Shown: in pieces, positions 1-13,170 of the stretch
How positions within the stretch are numbered: position 1 is the stretch's first letter
Layout: every line of letters starts with the position of its first letter
From: Cyanoderma ruficeps
Taxonomy: Eukaryota > Chordata > Aves > Passeriformes > Timaliidae
NCBI GenBank assembly: GCA_008694505.1
Contig: VZDJ01000219.1
Location: 8,969,089-9,033,088, forward strand
DNA: 64,000 nucleotides
Reading direction: 5' to 3'
Program-made: the position numbers and the translations under genes
Notes under the pieces: generated by a model
What the model was told of the DNA's origin: nothing
Databases searched by the model: none
Seen by the model: the letters and a program-made list of their open reading frames with translations, nothing else

Positions 1-129
1 ATCTGGAGGTTATATGGTACATTATGTAACCTGGGGTAGATTGTTGGTTCTACTAGGAGCAGGATCAAAGGGGAATGAACTCTGCCATGGTACAGGAAGA
101 ACAGAGCCTCAATCAAATTAGAGACAAGT

Positions 130-685
130 AAGAAATAACAGCAAACCTGGATCCATCATGTCCAGTACTCTGTGTAGATTGAGCCAATAAAAGATGCTAT
201 TTAGGTAAAGCACACTTGCTTGGCCACTTTAGTGGTCCATTCACCTCATTTCTCTAACAACAGCCACAATTGTATCAGCTATGTTAAAGTGGACATCCCT
301 GCCTAGGGCATTTAGTGTCCATGTCTAGACTTTTTGTTCATGATTTTGTCTAATTGTTGCCTGATTGACAATTCTGCCTGCTTCCCAGGGCAGCCAGTTC
401 CAGAAGTTCATTTCCACAGTGTAAAAAAGCGCTTCCTTTTATGTGTTAAAACCAACCCCCTATTAATTCAGCAAATGCCTGCTGGTTCCAGAACTTCTGA
501 ACAGCAGCTGAACCAAAGCTTACCTAGGGCCTTCTTCAAACAAACAGCACCAACAAATCTTGGTGCTGTCCTCATTTTTCAGCATTCTTCTCTCCTGGTT
601 CAATTCACGTCTCTTAAGACAGTTTCTTCATCCCTCATCTTGTTTGTCCTTCTGTGGACCTCATTTAGTCCCATAAATACTACAA
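130..685 (-). repeat. Ancient CR1/L3-like LINE remnant
   Basis: The + strand carries phrases typical of the antisense strand of old tetrapod CR1/L3 elements: 'catgtccagtactctgt' near 160, 'aaaaagcgcttccttttatg' near 425, and a 'gtttgtccttctgtggacc' block near 642. The copy is diverged, with gaps. The open frame over 334-693 is a by-product of this repeat and not a gene. The family assignment rests on remembered consensus text, so the boundaries are approximate. Confidence 0.45.
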
Positions 686-689
686 TGAG

Positions 690-3600
690 CTGAATTTTGC
701 TCCTAATTCCTGGGAAGGGGTGGGATCTATCAGCTTTGTTCTGACCTTGCTTGGGATCAACCACATGAGTGCTTTTCAGTCGGTGAGGAGGAAGGACATC
801 TCTTGAAAAAAAAGTCAAGCTGCCTCTCCTTGGCTGCAGTGTCACTGTATTCTTCATGAAATCTCATTACACTGGTCACAGAATCAGTTCAGTGAATCGT
901 GAAATGGATCCCCAGTTTTGCTTTTGAAGATGAGAGACAAAAGGGCAGTCAGATCCTTTCCTCACTCTGAACTCTGTATCCAACAGATTTATCCAGCGGC
1001 AAGACTGGAGTCGGAGTGATCCTGATGCTGAACAAGTGTCACAGATCACAGCTTCATCTGTCCATTCCAGGAAACTGAGAAATGAGGAATTATGCATTTC
1101 AGGAAAAGAGTGATGAGGTTTTGTTACTTGGCAACTGTAGCTCCCACATATTTTGGAAAATATTGAGAACATCCTGTACCTCAGAGAAATCAGCCAGCTT
1201 AGGTGAGGAGGAAGGGAGCTGGCAGCAGATCTCCAAAACTTTGAGCTGTAAAGATCTCGTGGGGCTTGTAGAAGCAAAAATTGCTTTATGTCTTCATGCT
1301 CCTCAGCTTGTCTCCTCAGCGTGACTGTCTGCATCAGTTTCTGGGCTCTTCATGGTGAAATAATCCATTGTTCTGCCATTTCTGTCTCACAGAGGAATTT
1401 CACAGCCATCTGAATGGGCTCTAATCCACCTGCCAGCTGCAATCAGCACACAGCATGGCTGCACTCCTGTCAGCCAAGATGTGAGAAACAGAAACAAAAA
1501 TCTTCAAAAGAGGAATCAGCAAGAGATTGGCAGGTGAAAACTGGGAGGGGACAATCAAACCTGAGGGTTTGGTGAGTGTATACACAGGGATAGCAAACCT
1601 AGGCCAGGATAAAATTTGACTTGACCCTCTGCAGTGGCAGTTGACTTCAGACAAGTATTCAGACATGATTATTAAAATAATAATTTAGGGTTTCACTTGC
1701 TGGGAGCCAGTCTCCAAGGTTGAGCTCAGCAGACGGCTGTGTTGCTGGACACCAGATAATGCATTTATGCAGTGGTTCAGCATTTTTGGTCCAGGTTTGT
1801 TACTGGCTACTTTGCTGTGTGAAATCTCATTTCTCTTTCCTAGGTTGCATATAAGAATCCAGTGGTTTCAAAGAGCAGATCTTAAGTCTCCAAGACAACC
1901 CTGCAGTAACCAATTAAGTAAAAGTAAGATAACAAAACTACCATGGCAAGAGCTGATTGAAACGGCTTGTTCCTTCAAGGAGTGCAGCAACGTGAGATTG
2001 CTGCAGTGGCAAAGATGTCTTATTGTGGCCTTTGTAAGGCCTGCCTGGCACTGCAGTGTGTTATGTGAAATTCCAGCTGGCTTTATGTAAAATCAATGAC
2101 AGTTGGGTTAATACCCAGTAGTTCATTTGGAATCCTGATTTTTCTAATTACATCATTAAAAGGACATGAGCTAATCTCACTGCAACCCAAGCAGTTAGAA
2201 CAGCCTGGCAAGAGCCTGTCTCTGAGATGCAGCTATTAAAGCACTGCTCACAGGTATCCCAGACAGTGGGGAGAGGTTCTGGGGTATTTTCATTATGTGC
2301 ATAGTATAAGAAAAGATCATAGGAAATAAATGTGAGGGAGGTGGAACTTCTTTGGCTAAACCATTCCTGATCACAGAGTGTCTCACCTCTTCCAAGGCTC
2401 CTGTGATGGTGGTTTCATCTGCTCCCCACACAGTCTAATGTGAGCCCTTCCTAACTGCAACCAATAAATCTCCCTTACTGCAACCTATCACTTCTTGTCT
2501 CCCGGCAGATAGAGATAATAGTTTATTACCTTCTACACTGCACTTTTACCTATTTGAAAGGTATTATCATGCATCTCTTCCACTTCCCCCAGAATAAATC
2601 AAGTAATTTTTTTTCTGTACCTCCTTGCAGGGCTCATTTGCTGTACCTCTGGTTGTTCTTGTCACTGTCCTCTGGACTGTCTGTATTCAACAGCCAGAAG
2701 TCAGGGGCCAGGCAGTGTGCTGTCACGATGAGCACAGAGCAGGTGACATGCAGGTACTGTGTGCAGAGAGGGTGTTGGGAGGCTCACAAGTGTCTATTCT
2801 CACATGATTTGCCTACAAGCAAATCCTCCACCGTCAAGTACTACCAGAAGGGAGAGTGTGCACACAGTGCTTGGTACAGGTGTGATCTAATGGGCCTCAC
2901 AGCCCTGGGATGAGCCACAGTCACTGTGCTGCCCCTGGCAGTTCCCAACAGCCCCTGAGTGTGGTCCCACCACCACATGGAGCAAGCAGAGTAACAGGAT
3001 GCTCAGGGACAGAAATCTGTGTGGCTTGAGTGGAGAGCAACAGAAGTCCAGTACCCTCAGAGTTGTGCTGTGCTGCAGTGACCAAAGTAACAATCTGGAA
3101 GTGAAGCCACATTACTACTTGGAAGCAATTTGCAGTGGACTGTAAGATCTGGTAGCTGGGAGCTGCTGTGGTGACAGGGAGCAGCTGTGTCCATACATGG
3201 TGAAGGGAATGTGGCACTTGGGAGAGTGCTGCCTGCACCTCCATAAGGTCATGGGTGAGAGGTGGACTGAAAATGCTTCACTCTTTCAACCAATAACAGA
3301 GGAAGGCTCCCAAGATGATGTGCATGGCAACATTTGAGCTTGATATAGAGAAGGCCTTTACTTCTAGGCCAGTCAGGTCAAGGTGTGCAGCATTTGTATG
3401 GAAGTGCTGTGTGAGAAATCACCAGCCTCTGAAAGGAGGTTTGGGATCCTTTCCAACTGCAACCACACATGATTCTTGTCTTGCATCGGGCACTGGAGAT
3501 GTGCCAAGTAGTTCAAGAAATCCATCACCAAGTCCTGTCCAGAGTGCCAAATAATATTCAAGTTGGTCATTCCCAGTGTGTACTGGGTGGGAAAGCAGAA

Positions 3601-6600
3601 GAAAAATGAGCTGATTAAAGAATTCAAGCAGAGTGGGGAAAAAGCCCTGAAAATACTTTGAAAAAGGGAAAGTAATGTGCCAGTTTGGACCAAAGCGTCT
3701 TTGGAAGGAAGTTTTGCAGGGAACAAAAGGGCTGAAGGAGGTAACAAGGCTCTGCAGAAATGTTACATTCACTGAGCAATTGCTCTGTATACTGGAATGC
3801 ACAGTGGGGAACTACTCTTTTCCAAGCACAGTGACTGCCTCTACACTATGGCAGCAGACCAGAGTCTTTGTTTCATTGTCAGCTGAGCTATTTTCATGTT
3901 CTGACTCATCCACAGCCATTTCTACACCTGTAAAAGCAGCAGCATTGGCAGCATTGTTCAAGCCCTCAGAGGTGAAAACAATTATAAGGCAAAAGTTTCC
4001 CTACAAGTTTCACCAGCCATGTGGAGTTTTTCACTTTTCCCTTTGTGGGTGTTGCCTCGTGTGTGCAGCTCTGAGTATGTTCACAGCATGACCATGGTTC
4101 TCTAGGACACAGTGACAGGAGGCCACACTGATCATGTCCAAACCTGCCTTTCCTCAGGAGCCTGGTGCCTCACAAATTGTCTCTGAGTCAACCTCAGCAC
4201 TATTTCTTGTGCTGCCTTCACCTTTCTGCACTCTCCATCCCTGTTGTGAGTGCTGCAGTCAGTTCCTTCTCACTGTCCTCTGTAGGTCCTGTTCAGGCAA
4301 CCTTATTTGCTACTTCTTCCACCTTCCCTTGAAGAATAGCACTCACATTATATTTCCTTATGGATAGAATGTATAATTCTTTTCAGCTGGTTCTCTCTTC
4401 CAGTTTTGTTAAATCCCTGATGAGTTGATCTTAGACTGCTGAGCCTTGCCTTCCTCTTCTATGAGACAGGACAAGTGCAGCACCCAGAGGCTTGTAAATC
4501 CTGTCATCTGTGCTGTTGCAGCAAAAAGCATTGTCATTGAACATATCTTACAATGATTGCGTTGCCATCATGTGGGGACCTTGGAGGCAGATCTTACATG
4601 GAAAGTGCTGCTAAATACTCAGAGAAAAGTAAATTTAGAATTCTAAGGGGTAAATATTTATTCCAGAGTCTCAAAAAACCTAACGATTTGTGAACCCAGG
4701 TATGGGAGGGTTTTTAGTGTTGACAGTGCCTGGAGTTTTTTAGCAGCTTTTTTTTCTCTTGTGCAGACTTCTCATTATCAAGCACTACTGGTCATGGCAG
4801 CAGTTACACGGGTGTCCTGTCAAATGGAAGAGCTGGAGCAGAAACTCTTTGTGCCCTCCAGTGCACTCATTACTGTTTTGTCTCTTCTAGTTCTGTTTCA
4901 AGTCATGGATTCCCCTTGGATCCTTATGGGGCCATTCCATGGATGAATGAGCAGCTGCTTTCTGATTCTCAGCACATATTTCCCATTTGTTACAGTGTTC
5001 TCATCAGGTCTGGTCGCACTCCCACGTATTCTGGTATTTCTGGTACCCTGCACCACCTTAGGAGAAACAAATTAATAAACTTCCTTGCATGCACACCTTT
5101 CCCTGTGCCCACTTAAAAACCAGTCCTGTGGCAAAAAGTCTTCACTTCTGCATTCAGATAACTGGTGATCTATGAAAGTGAGCTACAAATGAGGTTCCTA
5201 AACAGAATTTAATATAACACTGTTGTTGCAGTGACTGTAAAGCAGTGCAGATTTGATGTTTTCTGTCCAGAGTTACAAGGGCTTGCACTCTTATCAGTCT
5301 ATTTGATTATAAAATCCTTATCTCTGTTGTATTGTAGGTATTGGGGTAGCTCAATTTGGTGGTTAATAAACTCTCTTGGATGTCTATAGCCCTTTTATAA
5401 CATCTAGGGCTTCTTGAATTTCATGGTTACCACAATGCTACATAGAGCTCATTCCTTTTATTCACAGGTCATTGTGCTAATAAATATGAGATAGATGCCT
5501 TTGGGCATTAACAAAGAGGTGCAGCCCTACAGTGTGACAAGGAAATTATTTTGGCTGGGGCTTTCCAACAGAATATTATTAGAGGGGACTGTATAAACAA
5601 GTCAGTGCTTGTTGGAAGGAAGCATAGGTATGGGACTTCATTCCTGGCTGTCATCCTATTTCACAGTCCACAAAACCTCTCTAAGACAGTGCATCTCTGA
5701 AGGCTGGAGGCAGCTTGCCTGTGTCTCTCTGTGCAAACTGTGCTGCTGAGGGTCTGTTCAGGGACCTTCCAGAGTGATGAATATGCCAAGTCACTCCAAG
5801 GTATTGCATGAAAAGAGACCCTGGCACCACGTTCTGCTTGGAGAGACTTGCAGACATTTAGAAATGCTGTCATGCAAGCCAAGATACAGCTCCAAGTTCT
5901 TTTAATTCCTGCAATGATCAGACAACTGCTGAATGTGATAAGGCAAGGATTTCAGCTCAAAATGGACTAGGGAACAGGGAGGGGAGAGGAGAGGAGAGAG
6001 TCAGTAGATAGATACCAGGTAGGAGGCACAGATGTTAAAGCTTTGATGTTCTCCCCTTCAGCAGAAAGAGTGGAGCCGAGATTAGCAGCATTGTGCTCAG
6101 TAATGGCATTATCCTGCTCAAAACACTGGGAGATGCCGTCGTTCTGAATGTCACTGTGTCACGGTACTTGATCCTCCACTCAGTTTGCTCTTTTTGAAAC
6201 CAGATTTATATCTGAGACCAGGATTGCACCTTTGATACTTGACAGTTGGAGCTGGTTATTGTTTACAAGCAAAATGCCTCCTTGCTGGAGTGGCATTCCA
6301 GCACTTCTCCCAGAGCAGTAGTGTGGTGTAAGCCAGTAGCTCCACTGAAGGAGAAGCTGGTCCGTTTCTGTCCTAGCTGTCCTCTGATGGTACAGCCCTG
6401 GTGCAACACTGTCAGCATCCCAGACATACCTCAGATATGACACTGGACAGCACACCTGAGCCTCCTTGTTTTCATGGACATGACAGAGCAGGAGAATGAG
6501 CAAGACTCCGGAGGGATTCAGATGTGTTCTGTATATCCCAGACAAGTTGTAGTGGTATATGAGCTCTTTCCAATGTAGTACTCAGTGATTCACATCTCTC

Positions 6601-9600
6601 CTGCTGCTCATTGCATCTCCAGGGGAAGATGTGAGTGAGAAGTGGCCTGTTCTGGTGCCTATCTCTAAAAAATATGTATTTAATTATCTTGCAGGAGGCA
6701 AGATTGAAAAAACCGTCTTACTGCTCTGGGACCAGAAATCAACGGAATTTATCATGGATCCCAGGTCCTGGGATCCTATTCATTTTGCATTCTGAGATAG
6801 CTTTGAGAAGACTCTGCTGTTCCTACCTAGTCATGCTCTACCATTGTTGTGACAACGAGCTGTGCTGTTCCAGGAGAGAAGCTATTGGCTCTTGCTTTCC
6901 CCCCTGGCACAGTGCTGCCCTTTGCTGCTGCAGTGAAAAGTGTATCCATAACTTCTGTCAGCCTTTTGAGGAAGCTTTAATCAGGGAGGGGTGAGCACTG
7001 CTGGGAGATGGTGAGACACAGCCTTCCTGAGAAACCTTATCCCATTCTCCCAAAGGTCCTTGCTGCTGCAGCTACACACTGACCAAATCCCTACCTGTGC
7101 CAGGTAATATACAGCCATGTGTGTGGGCCTCCTGTCTGCACTGTAGGGTAGAGACTTCAGATAGTGTAGCCAGACAATATGGGCCAAGACCTTGACTTGA
7201 AGATTCCCTTTCCTTGCTAGATCTACATTCCTGAGAAAATATTAAGTTATGGTGTGGGGTCAGCCTGCACTCCTGCTGTTTTGGTGACAGCTGTGGGGCA
7301 GCTGTGCTGGAAGATGAAGTTTCGCAGTGACAGGAATAGATGTTTATCTTAATCCAGTTCACTGGTCTTAGGTTGAAAATATTCTAGGGCACCCCAAAAG
7401 TCATGCCTGACTGTTCTGAATTTTCTGGGACACTGAACAGTGAGTGACTCTACTGGGTTTGGGAGATATCCATCTTTAGGTATTCTTTTTAATCTCTGTA
7501 TACCTCACTTTTTTAATCATTCAGGTGGGGAGTGAGAAGCAGCATTTACCTGCCTCCCATCACATATATACTGTTGTTGAGGAGGCTTCACTGCTGCTGC
7601 TGGCAAAGTCTCAGGTCAGAGCTGCACCCTCAAGTGCCAGAGCTCTGCGTAGCTTTTCCTTCACAAACCACATAGATCAAGTCAGGCTTGCCATAGTGAA
7701 CAGGCTCAGCACAAAGCACACTCTAATTCCACCTGGTGATGCCTTCATAAAGGGGAGCTCGTTATTACTGAATGAATTTCCCATTCAGTGAAACACATTT
7801 CTGTACTTGACAAGTTGTAAAGGGATCTGAGCAAACACGCTGCACTGGGAACAGTGAAAAACACCCCACATGGATCAAAAGCATCAACATGCTTGTAAAA
7901 GGAAAGAGGGATTTATCCTGACAGACCATGCTCAGGGTTCCACCGGGGTTTGTGCAAATAAATAGAGAACACAACTTACAAACAGTGGGAGAAAACTCAG
8001 AATCTGTTTATTGAGGAAAGACCATTTTTCTGGCTCACTGGGGAGAGCTCCAGCTTAATTGGGGATAATGACACATTATTCCTGATGTTCCTGAGGAAAG
8101 AAATGAGTAGGACCGAAATACATTACTTAAAGAAAATATATTCTGGATCCTATGAAGAGTCACACTTCATCAAGACTTTGCCTTTAACAGTCACCAGCAC
8201 TGTATTCAATCCTCTCTAATACACTCTTAGGGTGATACAGGGTCTTGGGGAACTTTTCCTAGTCTTTTAGAAAATGATGAATTTATTCTTTAGATGGGAA
8301 GTTGTTCAGCTCTTATGTGTTTTTTTACCTTGACACAGTTTTTTAGATGGATACATTATCCATGGGAAGTTTTAGTGGGTTTTGGATACTTGCAGATATC
8401 CTATGCTGCTCTGTGATCAACTGGCAGTAAAGCTGGAGGTATTTCTTCCTCTGAACTTTGAATGGTTATGTTTCCATTTCACTTTCCAAATCTGAACAAA
8501 ATTAGAATTTCCAATTTCAAAAGCTCTCTCCTTTCCTTTATCAGCAATAAAGAAGAAATGGGAACATTTGCCTGGCCTGTTCTGCAGTGTTCATTATTTT
8601 ACACAAATGTACCACTAGGTTTCTCTTCTTCATAAAGTCTCTACAGACAGGCTTTTAAATTGTGCTTCTTGTGATAGCTTTCATTATTTTCAACACCTAA
8701 CATACAATACTTTTATGTCTCATTTAGTAGAAAACTGTAAAGATCAAATTCCATTTAAAATATGAAACCTTGTTAGCAGTTTTTTTGAAACAACTAAAAT
8801 AGAGAAGTCATATGAATCATTGCTTCTCTTCTATAACTAAGGGAAAAAAAAGAATAAATGTCTAGAAAATGTTTTCTGTAACCTTTTTGAAAGAAACATA
8901 TTTCACTGACTGTAAAATATGTGCTTGTTTGCCTGCTGAGGAAAAGATTGGCTGGATGGTGACTCAGGAGCCAAAAGCAATTGCAAAGAAGAGAGGTGGG
9001 TTCTGTTTTATAAACACAGAAATCCCAAAAGTGCTGTGTGTGGCTAGAACCGCCTCACAGAGAAATTGAAATTTTTATGATCCTAGAAGATTAAATGAGA
9101 GATTGGTGCAATAACTCTATTGGTTTAATGTATGCTTTGTTTTGGATAACACAGGAAGAGAGCTTTTGCTGCCTAAATAGAATGTAACACTTTTGGACCC
9201 TTTTCTTGATGATTCTGGGCTGTAAGTTCAGTAACAGTCCAAGTTTTGTTTTGCTACTCTCACCCCCCAAAACCTGTGTATATAACCAGAAACACTGAAA
9301 ATGTTAACATTTCTGAGATCCTTAATGTTTGTTCTTGCAAAGAACTCCCAAACAGACCAGAATTCATCCGAAATATAACAAATCCCCTTCTTGCTTTTCC
9401 TCTGGTGCCGTTTTAAAAATAGCAACATATTTATTGCAACACTTCTGAGGGAAAGGGGCTCCTTTACCCTTCAGCAGTCAGACAGACCCTCCTTCTGTGT
9501 CTCCAGTCCTTTGGCTGCTGCTCTCACACCGTGCAGTTACTGTCAGCACAAAGCCCATGGATGGCACAATGACACGGGAGCTGTAGCAGATGTGTGCATA

Positions 9601-11540
9601 GAAAGAGGGACAGGTTCAGTGTGGTTTTACTCTCAAAGGAAAGAAAGTCCCCACAGTCACCAGTGCAGTGTCAGAGCAAATCTCAGGGAGGTTTAAAGCA
9701 GCTTAGAAGGACCCATGGAAACTGTCCCTGGTGACTACAGCTGACAGCAGCTCCACCGGCTACTCCTAAATCCCCTACCACACCCCCTTTACCACAGCGG
9801 GTCCCATAGGGGTTTAAGCTCTCCACCTCCATGGGGAACATGATCTCCCAAAGCCCTTGGCCGTGTTTTTCTGCTTGCTGCCAAACTGTCTCGATCTCAT
9901 TTGACTTTTGTTTCAGGGGATAGAGTCATGAAAGCCTCCTGGAAACGGGTGCTGTTTGAGGGCTGACACAGATGATGTCAAATCACACTCTGAGACGACG
10001 CCTCAGCCCCGCAGCACTCACACCGCAACCTTGTGGTGACTGAACTGGAGCAGGGATGGAGCCTTGGAGGGCTTGCAGGTGGGGGAGCTGGAGCTGGACG
10101 AACTGTTACTGAATAGCTGAAAAATCTGTTACAATTTCTCATCTATTTAAGCAGACTCTGCAGTCAACTCTTCAGAAGTAAAGGCTGGTACCTGCTGCAG
10201 TTCTGTGTGCTTGCCTGTCTTTTGAACTCCTTCAAAGAGGCCCTTATACTTTGTCAGGAAAATGAAGAGGGAGATTCCTGTGTAATCTCCATCAATGCCT
10301 TTCATTTCCCGAGGTAATGATGCATGAAGCGTCCTGGGGAGAGAGCACCTTTCCCCTCCTGACACAGCGGGGCCTCCACCCCAACACAGCTGCTTCCCCT
10401 GCTCCTCAAAGTGCTATCACAGTATAGTTAAAATAATTTACATTGTCAATATATTTTTTCTTCCTGAGATACAGCCACGTAAATGCCCACAGAAGAGTCA
10501 AAATGCTCAATTTAGGAAAGAATTTGAGTTTCTAATGCCATCGACAGCATGCACATTGTCAGAACTCCTCCATGAATAATGGGAGAAACACTGCTGCTTT
10601 CCTTCAAGTGGTTTTCTCTTAAATTATTATTTTCAGTTGTTCATTAGTCCTGTAAAGTTAACCAGCCATTTTGTTCCAAATATTTGGCTGGGTAATAATT
10701 CCAAGAAAATTCTAGTGGTTGTGCATTGATCCAAATAAAAGTATAGAGTTTTGGAAAAGTAGAGGATGGAGTATTTGATGGAGTATTTGATGCAGAACAG
10801 ATAGCTTGCCTCCAATTATCACAACTTAACAGAGCACAGAAATGGCTGCAGGACTTCAGGAGAATAAATAACAATTTGCAGATTGAATTTTGGCTGCTGT
10901 ATCACTGCTTTGTGGGGTTTATTAATGACTGGCTCACTGAGAAGAGCCCTTTTTCTGCTCCTCCACAATCAGAGGAGGCACGAGATAGATGTGGTTTACA
11001 TTCATCTAAAGTTAGAAGTCATGATGTAAATTGCAGAAATAGACATGAATACAGAAAAAAATCAAAAATGTGTAATTTGAAAAACGTGTTCAAACGATAG
11101 CTGCATGATATCCTGCTTCCCAAAAGGTTCAGAGAAGAGGGTTATGGGTAGAGAGCCTAATGGGACTGTTTGTTTCCTGGGGAGCAAAGCACTAAGTTTT
11201 AATGTCCATGGAAACTGAGAAAAAAATTACTTTGTTGTGTATGGAAAGTTTTAGCTTTCAAAATTCAGAGAGAAATGCTGAAAAAGAAATGCTGGGATCC
11301 AAAGCAGTATCCTGAAAATACTTGGAGTGGCTGCAGTATCTGAGGTGACTCCCTGTTTCCCAACAGGGAGATCTCTGGCAACTCTCATGACACAGTGGTG
11401 ACACAGCGCTGGTCCTTACACCCAGCACTGAGCTTCCTTGGATTTCCAACTGGATTGCTGCTTCTCACTCCACCTGCCTCATCACTGGGACTGGGAAGCT
11501 GGACTGACTCCAGTGCTGACTGCAGTGGACTGGCTCTGAG
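690..11540. other. Intergenic region, no gene supported
   Basis: This 11 kb AT-leaning stretch has only short open frames on both strands. None shows a recognisable family, a splice-consistent exon chain or coding-type codon use. A short purine-rich tract lies near 5,990-6,018, and a 13-base unit is duplicated in tandem near 10,767-10,792. Part of the region could be the 3' untranslated tail or downstream flank of the next gene to the left, which in mammals I recall is SLC26A2. No SLC26A2 or TIGD6 coding sequence is visible. Confidence 0.5.
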
Positions 11541-11757
11541 CCTCTCAGTTCAGGGAGGACATTGAGGGGCTGGAGCGGGTCTGGAGAAGGGAACGGAGCT
11601 GGAGAAGGGTCTGGAGCACAAGTCCTATTAGGAGCAACTGAGGGAGCTGGGTGTGTTTAGTCCAGAGAAAAGGAGGCTTGGGGGTGACCTTATCTCTGCA
11701 AGTCCCTGACACAGGGTATAGACAAGTGGGGGTCAGCCTCTGTTCCCAGATAACTGT
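11540..11757 (+). repeat. CR1 LINE fragment, 5' part of an interrupted copy
   Basis: The text matches the sense strand of avian CR1 just before its 3' end: an 'aggacattgaggggctggag' block, then 'ggtctggagcacaagtcct', then 'ttagtccagagaaaaggagg'. It stops abruptly after a 'ttcccagataact' block, where the consensus should continue. The element resumes about 290 bases downstream, at about 12,045. Confidence 0.8.
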
Positions 11758-12045
11758 TGGAAATGATGTAACGTCCCTAATCCATTGTTTTGATTAACTT
11801 CTCTAATTTATTTTAAAAATTACATCTATACGTATTACAGTGACATAACTAGCAACACAACAAAAGGACTTAGTCCTAAGCTGTCCCAGCTGTATTCTTA
11901 CTGGTTCTGCTGCTTTTGATTTCCCTGGAAAACTATTTTATTAATAGCTCTGAGATCTTGTACTAGCCTGTATCCATTCACATGTGGCTTCTTGACCAGT
12001 AGGAATATTATATTCTGACTCACATTCCCCTAGTAATCCATGTTG
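11758..12045 (-). mobile_element. Endogenous retrovirus remnant with RT fragment
   Basis: On the minus strand, about 12,003 to 11,915 reads as a diverged piece of retroviral reverse transcriptase. A VKKP motif is followed by G-Y-R-L-V-Q-D-L-R-A-I-N, the VxDLRxxN-type signature at the start of the fingers/palm region of gammaretrovirus-like pol. The frame carries a stop about 16 codons upstream of VKKP and loses similarity soon after the motif, so it is a dead fragment without function. The lower-coordinate part (about 11,758-11,900) could be the end of an LTR, since the minus strand reads ...TTCCAACA there, but this is weak. The fragment sits between two halves of a CR1 copy. Confidence 0.6.
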
Positions 12046-12240
12046 AATAATTCTTTTTCACAAAAAGGGTGATTAGACATTGGAAAGGGCAGCTCAAGGA
12101 GGTGGAGTCACCGTCCCCAGAAGTGTTTAAGGAAAGACTGGATGTGGCACATGTGGTCTGACATGGTGGTGTTGAGTTGGACGTTGGTTGGACTCGATGA
12201 TCTCAGAGGTCTATTCCAACCTAAATGATTTTGTGATTGC
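12046..12240 (+). repeat. CR1 LINE fragment, 3' part of the interrupted copy
   Basis: This matches the sense-strand 3' end of avian CR1: a 'ggaggtggagtcaccgtccc' block, then 'gttggactcgatgatctcag', then 'ttccaacctaaatgatttt'. Roughly 95 bases of consensus between this piece and the one ending at 11,757 are missing and are replaced by the retroviral fragment. Confidence 0.8.
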
Positions 12241-12439
12241 TGGGACATCACCGGAGCCTGGAGCAGCGCTTTTCCCCGGCAGTGCGGTGCTCCACCAGGG
12301 CAGGGGCCAGGCCTGGACAGCTCCTCCAAGGAGTGCAGGAGGGAAATCGGCATGAACACGGCGCACGCACCGATGAACAGAACAACTCGATGCTGTTCCT
12401 GCAGAGCGAACTCCCACTGCTGCGACCTGAACCCTTTGC

Positions 12440-13170
12440 TAACTAAACGCTGATTAAGCACTAATTGCGCCGCGCTGCCCATGCCCTGCTCCGCCCTCCC
12501 GCGCCGCCCTCCCGAAAAATGGCGGGAACGGGGCACGAGCGCGCCGTTTCCTCGCCGCGCACGCGCAGGAAGAGAGACCCCTCCCGGCCACCATCCCGCC
12601 CCGCCGTGCCCCGGACGCCGTCGCCGCGGTCACTTCCGGCGGCGGCCCCGGTGCGGAGGGGCCGGTGCAGCCCCGCTCCGCCCGGGCCCGACCCGCAGCC
12701 GGCCCAGCATGCCGGGGCGGCCTGCCCCGCACAGCCCGCACGCTCCGCACCTCCCGCACGCACGCTCCCCCCTGCGCGGCCGGCCCGTGGTCCCGGTGCT
12801 GCCTCCTCCACGCCGCCGCGCCCCCGCAGGGACGTGACCATAGCTCGCCGCCTGTCCGCCCGCGCGGCCGCGGAGCTGTCCGGTGAGTGGGTACACCTGG
12901 AAGGGGACCGCGGAAACATTTAGCAGGACCGGCGGCCTCGGGCGGTGTGGAGGAGATGGGGCTCGGGGTAACAGCGTGAGGCTGGCCCGGGATCACCGGC
13001 TGCGCGGGGCCCAAGTGCGGGCCACGCCGGGGCTGTACCTGACGCAGGTGGTGCTGCCCTTATCTCCTGTGTCCTCCCCGCCGCCCAGCGCCCCGGGGGC
13101 TGGAGCCGTCCGTCATCGCCTCCCAGAGCCCCGGGGAGCTGGCGCTGGGTCAGGGGATTGTGAGGATTCC
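12440..13170 (+). promoter_or_regulatory. HMGXB3: HMGXB3 CpG-island promoter and non-coding exon 1
   Basis: A sharply GC- and CpG-rich block starts about 200 bases after the CR1 fragment. It contains AAAATGGCGGGAA at 12,516-12,528, which combines YY1- and E2F-type consensus. A perfect palindromic NRF1 site, CGCGCACGCGCA, lies at 12,556-12,567, and an ETS/GABP-type CACTTCCGG at 12,631-12,639. This motif set and the absence of a TATA box suggest a broad housekeeping promoter. The non-coding first exon ends at a good donor, CGG|GTGAGT, after position 12,882. Its 5' edge is not defined by sequence alone. Confidence 0.8.

Noticed and set aside
334..693. 119-codon plus-strand open frame at the left edge
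   Set aside because: It overlaps the ancient CR1/L3-like repeat and reads its antisense strand.
10147..10365. 72-codon minus-strand frame
   Set aside because: Its text looked briefly protein-like, but it is isolated, has no recognisable family and no flanking splice-consistent exons.
12454..13014. Long minus-strand open frame of 186 codons in the CpG island
   Set aside because: It is a stop-poor shadow of GC-rich promoter DNA in several frames at once, with Arg/Gly/Ala/Pro-rich composition and no domain.
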